DNA of 64,000 nucleotides from Oscillospiraceae bacterium (GTDB taxonomy: Bacteria > Bacillota > Clostridia > Oscillospirales > Ruminococcaceae): contig JAKSPK010000008.1 in NCBI GenBank assembly GCA_024404875.1, positions 1 through 64,000 on the forward strand, read 5' to 3'. The notes below the pieces were generated by a model. It worked only from the letters and a program-made list of their open reading frames with translations. It had not been told where the DNA came from and made no database searches. A program made the translations under genes and the position numbers. This document shows positions 44,175-53,545 of this stretch, piece after piece. Positions within the stretch are counted from its first letter, which is position 1, and every line of letters starts with the position of its first letter.

Positions 44175-46256
44175 ATGTCAGAACTTGTAATCGTGGAGTC
44201 GCCTGCAAAGGCTAAAACCATTCAGAAATATCTGGGCAGCGGCTTTGAGGTCGTTGCCTCTATGGGCCATGTGCGTGATCTGCAAAAATCAAAGCTCAGC
44301 GTAGATATTGAGCATGATTTTACGCCGACCTATATCGAAATGAAGGACAAGGAAGCCGTCATCAAAGATCTCAAATCGCGGGCGAAAAAAAGCAGCCGCG
44401 TCTGGCTCGCAACGGACCCTGACCGCGAGGGAGAAGCGATCTCTTGGCATCTGGCACAAATCCTTGGCCTGGATATCGCACAGGAAAACCGCGTGGAATT
44501 CAATGAGATCACGAAGACCGGCGTGCAGACAGGTATGTCGCATCCGCACAAAATTGATCTGGATCTGGTCAATGCGCAGCAGGCACGCCGCATCCTCGAC
44601 CGCATCGTTGGCTATCAGCTCAGTCCGTTCCTTTGGCGAAAGATCCGCAGAGGTCTTTCGGCTGGCAGAGTGCAGTCAGTCGCGGTGCGTCTGGTCGTGG
44701 ACAGGGAAAATGAGATCCGTGCATTCCAGCCGCGTGAATACTGGACGATTGACGCAAAGCTGACCGCGAAGTCCTCGCGCAAGGTCTTCGCCGCACATCT
44801 TGCAGAGGTGGACGGCAAGAAGGCCGAGCTTTCCTGTGGTGCAGAAGCAGATGCAGTCCTGCAATCTCTGGAGGGCGCGGATTTCACCGTAAAAACAGTG
44901 AAAAAGCGTGTCACGAGCCGCCAGCCGGCACCGCCGTTCATCACTTCAACGCTCCAGCAGGAAGCTTCCCGGCGCATGGGATTTCAGGCGCGCCGCACAA
45001 TGAAAGCAGCGCAGGAGCTTTACGAAGGCGTGGAAATTCAGGAGATGGGCGCAGTCGGTCTGATTACCTATATGCGTACTGATAGTCTGCGTATTTCCGA
45101 TGAAGCCAAGGCGGCTGCTGCGGATTATATCCGCAGCGCATACGGCAAGCAGTATCTCCCTGCGACACCGCGTACTTTTAAGACGAAAAAAGGTGCACAG
45201 GATGCACACGAAGCGATCCGTCCGACTATGCCGGATCTGACGCCGGATAAGGTGAAAAACAGCCTGACTACAGATCAGTATAAGCTTTACAAGCTGATCT
45301 GGGAGCGCTTCATCGCGAGTCAGATGGCAAACTGCCAGCTTGATACGGTCTCTGCAGAGATTACCGCGAACAACTGCCTGTTCCGCGCATCGGGCTACAG
45401 CGTGAAATTTGACGGCTTTACGAAGCTCTATGAGGAGGCCAAGGACAGTGTACAGAGCGATGAGGATAACAAGGAGCTGCCGCCGCTGGCCGAGGGTGAT
45501 CCGCTGAAGCTCAAGTCAATCGGCGGCAACCAGCACTTTACACAGCCGCCCTCCCGCTATACCGAAGCGACGCTCATCAAGGCGCTCGAAGAAAACGGCA
45601 TCGGCAGACCGAGTACCTATGCAGCGACAGTCGGCACGATCCTTTCGAGAATGTATGTCGAGCGCGACGGCAAACAGCTCAAGCCGACCTCGCTCGGAGA
45701 GGTCACGACTGAGCTGATGAAGGAACAATTCAAGCAGATTGTCGATGTGAAATTCACTGCTGAAATGGAGAGCGATCTCGACGGCGTGGAGCAGGGACAG
45801 ACCGACTGGGTGGAGTCACTGCGGAATTTCTATGACAATTTCGAGAAGACGCTGGAAAATGCTGAGAAGGCAATGGACGGAAAGCGCCTTCGCGTGCCGG
45901 ATGAGGAAACCGACGAGGTCTGCGATCTGTGCGGCAAGCCAATGGTCATTAAGATCGGACGCTTCGGCAAATTCCTTGCCTGCTCCGGATTCCCGGACTG
46001 CCGCAATACCAAGAAGATCATTACGCCGACAAAGGGCTTCTGCCCGCTCTGCGGCAAGAAGATCATCCTGAAGAAATCGAAGAAGGGCCGCAGCTTTTAC
46101 GGCTGCGAGGGCTATCCGGAGTGCAGTTTTATGACATGGAGCACACCGGTCGAGGATCGCTGCCCGAAATGCAAAAATACGCTGTTCAAGAAGGGCGGCA
46201 GAGCCGGCAAGCTCGTATGTGAAAAGCCGGACTGCGGCTATGAGAGGCCGTTGTGA
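44175..46256 (+). CDS. topA: DNA topoisomerase I
   Basis: Type IA topoisomerase relaxing negative supercoils. 693 residues from ATG 44175 (GGGAAGGA). TOPRIM domain at the N-terminus (VIVESPAKAKTIQKYLG, TDPDREGEAISWHL); the active-site Tyr is in GLITYMRTDSLR. Three C-terminal zinc fingers: CDLCGKP/CSGFPDC, CPLCGKK/CEGYPEC and CPKCKN/CEKPDC. The stop overlaps the trmFO start by 4 nt. Confidence 0.97.
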   Translation: MSELVIVESPAKAKTIQKYLGSGFEVVASMGHVRDLQKSKLSVDIEHDFTPTYIEMKDKEAVIKDLKSRAKKSSRVWLATDPDREGEAISWHLAQILGLDIAQENRVEFNEITKTGVQTGMSHPHKIDLDLVNAQQARRILDRIVGYQLSPFLWRKIRRGLSAGRVQSVAVRLVVDRENEIRAFQPREYWTIDAKLTAKSSRKVFAAHLAEVDGKKAELSCGAEADAVLQSLEGADFTVKTVKKRVTSRQPAPPFITSTLQQEASRRMGFQARRTMKAAQELYEGVEIQEMGAVGLITYMRTDSLRISDEAKAAAADYIRSAYGKQYLPATPRTFKTKKGAQDAHEAIRPTMPDLTPDKVKNSLTTDQYKLYKLIWERFIASQMANCQLDTVSAEITANNCLFRASGYSVKFDGFTKLYEEAKDSVQSDEDNKELPPLAEGDPLKLKSIGGNQHFTQPPSRYTEATLIKALEENGIGRPSTYAATVGTILSRMYVERDGKQLKPTSLGEVTTELMKEQFKQIVDVKFTAEMESDLDGVEQGQTDWVESLRNFYDNFEKTLENAEKAMDGKRLRVPDEETDEVCDLCGKPMVIKIGRFGKFLACSGFPDCRNTKKIITPTKGFCPLCGKKIILKKSKKGRSFYGCEGYPECSFMTWSTPVEDRCPKCKNTLFKKGGRAGKLVCEKPDCGYERPL

Positions 46257-47566
46257 GTGCGGTTACGGTCGTCGGCGCGGGCATGGCCGGCTGCGAAGCA
46301 GCATGGGCGCTTGCGCAGGCGGGGATCGCGGTCACGCTCTGCGAGATGAAGCCGAAGAGATTCTCTCCGGCACATCATTCGCCGGATTTCGCAGAGCTGG
46401 TCTGCTCGAATTCTCTGAAAGCATCGCGTATTGATTCCGCTGCCGGACTGCTCAAGGAGGAAATGCGGCGGCTCGGTTCGCTGCTTGTACCCTGCGCAGA
46501 GGCCTGCGCGGTCGATGCAGGCGGCGCACTGGCTGTTGACCGCAATGCGTTTTCAGCGGCAGTGACGGAGAAAATCCGCAATCATCCGCTGATCGAGGTC
46601 ATCAACGAGGAGATCTCTGCGATTCCCGAAGGCGAGGTTATCATTGCGACCGGCCCGCTGACCTCCGATGCGCTGCATGATCCGATCGCCGCCCTGACCG
46701 GCAAATCGCTGTACTTTTACGATGCAGCGGCACCGATCGTTACGGGTGAAAGTATCAGCATGGAACGCGCATTTTGCGCATCCCGCTACGGAAAAGGTAC
46801 GGCGGATTACATCAACTGCCCGATGACAAAGGAAGAATATCTCGCGTTCTACGATGCGCTGATCCATGCAGAATCCGCGCCGCTGCACGATTTTGAGCAG
46901 GAAGGGCTCCGCGTCTATGAGGGCTGTATGCCGGTCGAGGTGCTGGCGAAGCGCGGCGAGGATGCGATCCGCTACGGCATGATGAAGCCGGTCGGTCTGA
47001 CCGATCCGCATACCGGGCTGCGCCCCTATGCCGTTTTGCAGCTTCGCAGGGAGAACAGCGAGGGGACGCTCTGGAATCTGGTCGGATTCCAGACGAATCT
47101 GAAATGGGGCGAGCAAAAGCGCGTATTTTCGATGATTCCGGGGTTGGAGAATGCCGAGTTCGTTCGCTATGGTGTCATGCACCGCAACAGCTTTCTGGAT
47201 TCACCGAAGCTGCTGGATGCGACCTATGCACTCCGGCGTGAGCCGCGCATTCGCTTTGCGGGGCAGATGACCGGTGTCGAGGGTTATATGGAATCAGCAG
47301 GCAGCGGCATTCTCGCCGGACTGAATGCGGCGCGGAAAATCAAGGGTGAAGCACCGCTGATCCTTCCGCGGGAGACAATGCTTGGCGCATTGACCGCCTA
47401 TATCACGGATCCCTATCAGGAGAATTTGCAGCCGATGGGCGCGAATATGGGCATCCTGCCGATGCTTCACGGATCATTCCGCGGCAAAGACGGCAAGCAG
47501 CGCAAATATCAGGCCTATGCCGACAGAGCGCTTTCAGTATTGGATGCAGTGCTGCAAAACGGCTGA
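46253..47566 (+). CDS. trmFO: tRNA (uracil-54) methyltransferase, folate/FAD-dependent TrmFO
   Basis: Makes ribothymidine at tRNA position 54 using methylene-THF and FADH2. 437 residues, GTG start in GTGA overlap with topA. FAD-binding VVGAGMAGCEAAWALAQAG at the N-terminus; ELVCSNSLK, GQMTGVEGYMESAGSG and NMGILPML are family motifs. topA-trmFO order is conserved in Firmicutes. Confidence 0.95.
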   Translation: MSAVTVVGAGMAGCEAAWALAQAGIAVTLCEMKPKRFSPAHHSPDFAELVCSNSLKASRIDSAAGLLKEEMRRLGSLLVPCAEACAVDAGGALAVDRNAFSAAVTEKIRNHPLIEVINEEISAIPEGEVIIATGPLTSDALHDPIAALTGKSLYFYDAAAPIVTGESISMERAFCASRYGKGTADYINCPMTKEEYLAFYDALIHAESAPLHDFEQEGLRVYEGCMPVEVLAKRGEDAIRYGMMKPVGLTDPHTGLRPYAVLQLRRENSEGTLWNLVGFQTNLKWGEQKRVFSMIPGLENAEFVRYGVMHRNSFLDSPKLLDATYALRREPRIRFAGQMTGVEGYMESAGSGILAGLNAARKIKGEAPLILPRETMLGALTAYITDPYQENLQPMGANMGILPMLHGSFRGKDGKQRKYQAYADRALSVLDAVLQNG

Positions 47567-47584
47567 ACAGAAACGGATGCGCCG

Positions 47585-47671
47585 ATGAGAAAACACAGGC
47601 TGACCGCTGGCATATTGTTTCCGGCAGGTCTGCTGACGCTTGCCGGCTTCGGCAAAAACCGAGAACTCTGA
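47585..47671 (+). pseudogene. Possible remnant of a lipoprotein/secreted gene
   Basis: A 28-codon frame reads like a cut-short signal sequence (MRKHRLTAGILFPAGLLTLA, then GFGKNREL). Downstream up to 47800 another frame stays open for a while (VSCVTIGSDAAEDDSVCDV). No good ribosome site. Could be decay or chance. Confidence 0.25.
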
Positions 47672-47854
47672 CGACAGAGAAAGGCAAAAATCGTTATCTG
47701 TCAGTGTCAGCTGTGTGACGATCGGTTCAGATGCAGCTGAGGATGACAGCGTGTGCGATGTCAGTCGAAAAGCATTCGCATCATAATTATCAGGCAATAA
47801 CAGGACTGTGGATACAATCATGATTCACAGCCGGAACGATAAGTGAGGTCAATC

Positions 47855-48871
47855 ATGAAGATCATTTTGGATGCAATGGGCGGCGATTATGCACCGCTCA
47901 GCCCGCTGGAGGGTGCGGCGAGAGCCGTAAAGGAGCTTGGTGTCAGCATCGTGCTCTGCGGTGACGAGGCAAAGATTCGTCAGGCGGCTGAGGAAAAGCA
48001 GATCCCGCTTGACGGCATCACGATCCTGCCTGCGGAGGATGTCATTACGATGGAGGATCAGCCGACGGCGATCATGAAGGAAAAGAAAAACTGCTCCATG
48101 TCGGTCGGTCTGCAGGCACTCAGCAGCGGAGAGGGCGAAGCCTTTGTTTCTGCGGGCAATTCCGGTGCGCTGCTTGTCGGTGCGACCATGATAACCCGCC
48201 GGATCAAGGGCATCAAGCGTGCAGCAATGGCACCGCTGCTCCCGACCGGAAACGGTCATGCGATCCTTATGGACGGCGGTGCGAATCTCGAATGCCGTCC
48301 GGAGATGCTGGAGCAGTTCGGCATCATGGGCAGTGTCTATATGGACAAAGTGATGCAGCTTCCGATGCCGCGTGTTGCGATCATCAACAACGGCGCAGAG
48401 GAATGCAAAGGCAGAGAGCTGGAGCAGGAAGCCTATAAACTGCTCGATGCAGATGATCTGAACTTCATTGGCAATATCGAAGCCCGCGACATTCCCTCCG
48501 GCGATGCGGATGTACTGGTAACGGACGGCTTCACGGGCAATATCGTGCTGAAGCTCTATGAAGGACTCGGCAAATTCTTCGGCAGTAAGCTCAAGGAGAT
48601 GTTCTCCGGCGCCGGCAAAATCGGCGCGGTTTTCATGAGGGACAAGATCACCGATTTCAAGGATTCGTTTGATTATAAGAAGGTCGGCGGCGCGGTGCTG
48701 CTCGGCATTCAGAAGCCGGTCATTAAAGCGCACGGCAGTTCGGACGGCGAGGCGTTTTTCCACGCGATCCGTCAGGCGAAAAAATGCGCAGACGGCAAGG
48801 TCTGTGAAACGATCTCCGAGTCGCTGGCCGCACGGAAGGCAGCGCAAAGTGCTGCTGCGGACGAATCCTGA
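47855..48871 (+). CDS. plsX: Phosphate acyltransferase PlsX
   Basis: Makes acyl-phosphate from acyl-ACP for phospholipid synthesis. 338 residues from ATG 47855; GTGAGG, 9 nt upstream, serves as the ribosome site rather than as a start. LDAMGGDYAP at the N-terminus, FVSAGNSGALLVGA and VLVTDGFTGNIVLKL are typical. rnc follows after 34 nt; acpP, usually between them in Firmicutes, is not here. Confidence 0.95.
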   Translation: MKIILDAMGGDYAPLSPLEGAARAVKELGVSIVLCGDEAKIRQAAEEKQIPLDGITILPAEDVITMEDQPTAIMKEKKNCSMSVGLQALSSGEGEAFVSAGNSGALLVGATMITRRIKGIKRAAMAPLLPTGNGHAILMDGGANLECRPEMLEQFGIMGSVYMDKVMQLPMPRVAIINNGAEECKGRELEQEAYKLLDADDLNFIGNIEARDIPSGDADVLVTDGFTGNIVLKLYEGLGKFFGSKLKEMFSGAGKIGAVFMRDKITDFKDSFDYKKVGGAVLLGIQKPVIKAHGSSDGEAFFHAIRQAKKCADGKVCETISESLAARKAAQSAAADES

Positions 48872-48905
48872 CAAATATTCTGAATCGGAAAGGGGAGTCG
48901 GTCAG

Positions 48906-49595
48906 ATGGAATCCAGACCGCAGAATGAACTGGAACAGCGTATTGGCTATCGTTTCAAGAATCAGGCGCTTCTGACGGAGGCGCTGTGTCATTCATCCTA
49001 TGCAAATGAAAAACGCACACTCAACTGCAATGAGCGGCTCGAATTTCTTGGTGATTCGGTGCTTTCGATTGTTGTATCGAATCATCTGTTCCGCAGCTGC
49101 ACGCATCTGCCGGAGGGCGATCTGACCAAGATCCGCGCATCGCTGGTCTGTGAGACATCGCTCTATGAATGGGCGAAGCAGATCGGGCTGGGCGATTTTC
49201 TGCTGCTCGGACGCGGTGAGGATGTATCCGGCGGCAGAGAGCGCCCTTCGATCCTCTCCGATGCGTTTGAGGCAGTGATCGCGGCGATGTTTCTCGACGG
49301 CGGCATGGATGCCGTTACGCCGTATATCCTGCAATTTCTGCCGGAACATTTTGACCGTCCATCCGAGACATTTCACGATTACAAGACGGCCTTGCAGGAG
49401 GTTATCCAGCAGAATCCGGAGGAGCATGTCGAATATGTTCTGGTTGGCGAAGAAGGCCCTGATCACGCAAAGCAGTTCCGGATGGAGGTGCGCCTCAATT
49501 CCAATGTGATTGGCAGAGGCAGCGGCAGATCCAAGAAGATCGCAGAGCAGATGGCGGCAAAGGAAGCGCTGATGCTCATGGGAGAAAAGATTTGA
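48906..49595 (+). CDS. rnc: Ribonuclease III
   Basis: Cleaves double-stranded RNA, including rRNA precursors. 229 residues from ATG 48906 (GGGGAG at 8 nt). Signature NERLEFLGDSVLSIV, second acidic site DAFEAVIAAMFLDGG, and a C-terminal dsRBD (about 158-226) ending KKIAEQMAAKEALMLM. plsX-rnc-smc-ftsY is conserved. Confidence 0.96.
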   Translation: MESRPQNELEQRIGYRFKNQALLTEALCHSSYANEKRTLNCNERLEFLGDSVLSIVVSNHLFRSCTHLPEGDLTKIRASLVCETSLYEWAKQIGLGDFLLLGRGEDVSGGRERPSILSDAFEAVIAAMFLDGGMDAVTPYILQFLPEHFDRPSETFHDYKTALQEVIQQNPEEHVEYVLVGEEGPDHAKQFRMEVRLNSNVIGRGSGRSKKIAEQMAAKEALMLMGEKI

Positions 49596-49748
49596 GCCAT
49601 ACAGCCTGCATGGAGAGCAGCGGGATGCCCGGAGAGAACCCGATGAACGTCACGATGCTTTCGGTGAACGGTAAATGAGCTTTTTCGTATCAGCGGAGCA
49701 AATTCATCATAGATGCGGGCAGCGTCCCGCGCAGGAGAACATTGGACC

Positions 49749-52700
49749 ATGTACTTAAAATCACTGGAGCTGCAGGGCTTCAAATCATTTCCCGACAAAA
49801 TCACGCTGACCTTTGATGAGGGGTTCACCGCCGTTGTCGGACCGAACGGCAGCGGCAAGAGCAATATCGGCGATGCTGTGCGGTGGGTGCTGGGTGAGCA
49901 GTCCACGAAGGAGCTGCGCGGCAAGAGTATGGAGGATGTCATTTTCTCCGGCACAGCGAAGCGCAAGCAAATGGGCTTTGCAGCCGTGACACTGACGATC
50001 GACAACAGTGACCATGCGCTGGCTGATCCGGAACCGGAGGTCGCGATTACACGAAAGCTTTATCGCAGCGGCGACAGCGAATATCTCATCAACGGCAAGA
50101 ATGTCCGTCTGAAGGACATCAATGAGCTGTTTATGGATACCGGTCTCGGCAGAGACGGCTATGCGATCATCGGACAGGGAAGAATCGCAGAGATCGTCGG
50201 AGCGAAATCGAATGAGCGCCGCGATATTTTCGAAGAGGCGGCAGGTGTCTCCAAATTCCGATACCGCAAGCAGGAAGCGGAACGCAAGCTTTCGCAGGCG
50301 CAGGACAATCTCGTGCGCCTGACCGACATTACCGCAGAGCTGGAAGGCCGTATCGGGCCGTTGAAATCGCAGGCGGAAAAGGCTGAGAAATATCTGGTGC
50401 TGGCAGCGGAGCGCAAAAAGCTGGAAGTTTCGTTCTGGGTCTACCGGCTCAGCAGACAGTCTGTGCAGCTCAGGTCGCTTTCCGACAGCTATTTGCAGCT
50501 CACAGCGGAATATGAAAATTTGCAGAGCGATCTGGAACGCAGTGAGGAAAAGCTCGCACTTGCCTTTCAGGATATGCAGCAGGCAACGGTGGATATTGAA
50601 GCACTACAGAATAAGATTGTCGCCTCGGAGCAGGAAAATGCAAATGTGACCGCAGGCATCGCAGTCTGTGAAACGGAGATCCGCCACAGCAATGACAAGA
50701 TTACGGAGATCGAAGCACAGCTTGCAGAGCTGTTTGAATCCGGCGATTCGTGGGAACAGAAGCTCGCGGAGCAGGATGCATATCTGAAAACGCTTACCGG
50801 AAGACAAAATGTCCTGGAGCAGGAAATCGAAGCACAGGTGCAGCAGCTTTCCACGATGAGCGTGCAGGAGACCGCTCAGGATGGCGCGATCAGTGAACAG
50901 GACAGCGCACTGCGGGAGATGTATTTGCAGCAGAATGCGCACCGCATCCGGATTCAGGGCATCGAGCATGATATTGCTGAAACTGCGGAGACGATCCGTC
51001 GCGGGGAATCTGACAGTTCCTCTGTTGCAGAGCGACTTCGCACCTATGATGCCGAAGAACAGAAGCTGGAAAAGCAGGTTGGTGCGGCTGCCGATAAGAT
51101 CAGCGAGCAGCAGAACCGTCTCAGCGGATTCCGTCAGCTTGCGGGAATCCGTGAGCAGAAATTTCAGCAGGCACAGGATGCTGTTAACCGGATGCAGAGC
51201 GAATACGATCAGCTCCGGCAGCGGCAGCGGATCCTGCGCGATCTCGAACAGAATATGGAGGGCTATGCCGGCAGCGTCAAGCAGATCCTAAAAGTCGCCG
51301 GCAGCGGCAGACTCGGCGGCGTTCACGGTACCGTCGCGCAGCGCATCACTGTTCCGTCGGAATACGGCACGGCGATCGAGACAGCGCTCGGCGGTGCACT
51401 GCAAAATCTGATCGTTGCAAACGAGGATTCCGCGAAGCGCTGCATCCGCTACCTGAAAGAGGTGCGCGGCGGCAGAGCAACATTTCTTCCGCTGACGACA
51501 ATCCGAGGCGGCAAGCTGCGGGAGCAGCTGGACGGCACGGATGGTTTCGTCGCGCTGGCCTGCGATCTGGTCGGATTTGATGAAGTCTACCGGAATGTCA
51601 TTGAAAATCTGCTCGGCCGGATCGCCGTTGCAGAGGATATTGATGCGGCATCGCGCATCGCCAAGCAATTCGGCTACAGATTCCGCATTGTCACGCTGGA
51701 CGGACAGGTCGTTCATGCCGGAGGATCCTATTCTGGCGGCTCGGCAGCGCGGTCGGCGGGTGTGATCTCGCGGACACATGAGCTTGAAGAAGCAGCCGAA
51801 AAAATGAAATCGCTCGAAGCACAGATGGAAGCGCTCCGTGCAGAAGCCGGCAAGCGTAAGGCGGAATGGGCCAAGCTCCTGACGGATACCGAGGGTGCGC
51901 AGGCCTTGATCGAGCAGTATCAGAGCGAGCAGAATACCCTGCAGCAGCAGCTTGCAGAATTGAAGGTGCGTGCAGCATCCGACCGCGCATGGCAGGAGAA
52001 TGAAGCCGGACAGCGTGCAAGACTGCTCGAACGCACCGAACAGCTCCGGCAATCCAAATCGGATGCAGAGCAGCAGCTTGCCCTGCTCGAAGCGGAGATC
52101 AAGGAAGCGGAATCAAAGCTTGCAATGGATTCCGAGGCACAGATCCGGCTGCATAGTGAGCAGGAAATGCTTTCGCAGCAGATTGCTGCACAGAAGATCC
52201 GGCAGGCTGAGCTTGCGAAGGATATCGAATCTGAGCGCAGCCGCCGCATCGCAATGGCGCAGTCCATGGAGAAGGCGGCCAGTCAGAAAGAGGAGCTGGA
52301 ATCCGCCGTCCGGACGGAGAAGAAGTCAATCGCAGATAAGCAGAAGGAGATCGCCGCGCTGACCGAGGGTCAGGAAGCACGCCGCACTGCGATCAATGGG
52401 ATGCAGGAGGAGATCGTCAGGCTGCGCCGCGATCATGACGAAAAGGAACGCTATACTGTTGATATCCGCAAAGGCATCGACGAGCTGCACAAGGCCAGTG
52501 AGAAGCAGTCGGCGGAGCGCACACGAATCGAAGAACGCAAGGGTGCCGTGGAGAAGGAAATCGACGATCTGATCTTCCGCCTTCAGGATTCCTATGAGCT
52601 GACGCGGACCGAAGCTGAGGCGCAGGCGGAGCCGATCGAAAATGTCAAGGAGGCGGAAACGCAGCTCAGCTCATTGAAAAACCGTATCCGCGCACTTGGC

Positions 52701-53306
52701 AATGTCAATGTCGCCGCAGTCGATGAATATAAGGAGGTCTCGGAGCGCTATGCGTTTATGACGGGACAAATTAAAGATATCGAGACAGCGAAGCGCGAGC
52801 TGGAGCAGCTGATTGAACAGCTTACGACGAATATGTGCGTGATCTTTCAGGAGAGCTTTACGAAGATTAACAAGTATTTCGGAGAGATCTTCGTTGAGCT
52901 GTTCGGGGGCGGCAGCGCCTCCTTACAGCTCACAGATCCGGATAATATTCTGGAATCCGGCATCGAGATCAAGGTTGCACCGCCCGGCAAGGTTATCAAG
53001 AATCTGATCGCGCTCTCCGGCGGTGAGCAGTCCTTCGTTGCGATCTGCATATATTTTGCGATTTTGAAGCTGCGGCCGGCACCGTTCTGTATTCTGGACG
53101 AGATCGACGCGGCGCTTGACGAGGTGAATGTCCGCAAATATGCGCAGTATCTCAAGCATTTCTTCGGGCAGGTGCAGTTTGTTGTCGTCACGCACAGACG
53201 CTCTGCAATGGACGAAGCGAATGTGCTATATGGCGTCACCATGCAGGAAGACGGCGTATCGCGTCTGCTGCGGCTCGATCAGAACGGTGCTGCGATCACC
53301 GAATAA
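49749..53306 (+). CDS. smc: Chromosome segregation ATPase SMC
   Basis: 1185 residues, full length. Walker A VVGPNGSGKSNIGDAVRWVL near residue 28, long coiled coils (about 170-500 and 670-1020) around a hinge (about 515-650, GVHGTVAQRI...), the ABC signature LSGGEQSFVAI and Walker B PAPFCILDEIDAALDEVNV near the C-terminus. Forms a condensin with ScpA/ScpB, whose genes are not here. AGGAGA precedes the ATG. The 150 nt upstream hold no gene. Confidence 0.97.
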   Translation: MYLKSLELQGFKSFPDKITLTFDEGFTAVVGPNGSGKSNIGDAVRWVLGEQSTKELRGKSMEDVIFSGTAKRKQMGFAAVTLTIDNSDHALADPEPEVAITRKLYRSGDSEYLINGKNVRLKDINELFMDTGLGRDGYAIIGQGRIAEIVGAKSNERRDIFEEAAGVSKFRYRKQEAERKLSQAQDNLVRLTDITAELEGRIGPLKSQAEKAEKYLVLAAERKKLEVSFWVYRLSRQSVQLRSLSDSYLQLTAEYENLQSDLERSEEKLALAFQDMQQATVDIEALQNKIVASEQENANVTAGIAVCETEIRHSNDKITEIEAQLAELFESGDSWEQKLAEQDAYLKTLTGRQNVLEQEIEAQVQQLSTMSVQETAQDGAISEQDSALREMYLQQNAHRIRIQGIEHDIAETAETIRRGESDSSSVAERLRTYDAEEQKLEKQVGAAADKISEQQNRLSGFRQLAGIREQKFQQAQDAVNRMQSEYDQLRQRQRILRDLEQNMEGYAGSVKQILKVAGSGRLGGVHGTVAQRITVPSEYGTAIETALGGALQNLIVANEDSAKRCIRYLKEVRGGRATFLPLTTIRGGKLREQLDGTDGFVALACDLVGFDEVYRNVIENLLGRIAVAEDIDAASRIAKQFGYRFRIVTLDGQVVHAGGSYSGGSAARSAGVISRTHELEEAAEKMKSLEAQMEALRAEAGKRKAEWAKLLTDTEGAQALIEQYQSEQNTLQQQLAELKVRAASDRAWQENEAGQRARLLERTEQLRQSKSDAEQQLALLEAEIKEAESKLAMDSEAQIRLHSEQEMLSQQIAAQKIRQAELAKDIESERSRRIAMAQSMEKAASQKEELESAVRTEKKSIADKQKEIAALTEGQEARRTAINGMQEEIVRLRRDHDEKERYTVDIRKGIDELHKASEKQSAERTRIEERKGAVEKEIDDLIFRLQDSYELTRTEAEAQAEPIENVKEAETQLSSLKNRIRALGNVNVAAVDEYKEVSERYAFMTGQIKDIETAKRELEQLIEQLTTNMCVIFQESFTKINKYFGEIFVELFGGGSASLQLTDPDNILESGIEIKVAPPGKVIKNLIALSGGEQSFVAICIYFAILKLRPAPFCILDEIDAALDEVNVRKYAQYLKHFFGQVQFVVVTHRRSAMDEANVLYGVTMQEDGVSRLLRLDQNGAAITE

Positions 53307-53413
53307 ATGGAAAGACATGGAAAACGCAGGTTGTATTTCAGCCGGAAGCATTTTGAGAACAGCCTGTGGGACGGATTTCCGATCTACTATGCAAAGCGGC
53401 CGCATTTCAGAAG

Positions 53414-53443
53414 CTTGTCAAATAGCTGAAACGGTTTGACAAG
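53414..53443. repeat. Short inverted repeat between smc and ftsY
   Basis: CTTGTCAAA (53414-53422) and TTTGACAAG (53435-53443), perfect 9-bp arms with a 12-nt gap. It could be an operator; no T-run follows, so not a terminator. The rest of 53307-53545 holds only short frames without support. Confidence 0.45.
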
Positions 53444-53545
53444 GGATGCATAAACATCAGCGAAGGATGGTTTGCATGGATAAAAAATGTGCGGAGAGCC
53501 GGAGCCTGATACGGAACACAATCCCGAATAATAAGGAGAATCAGC

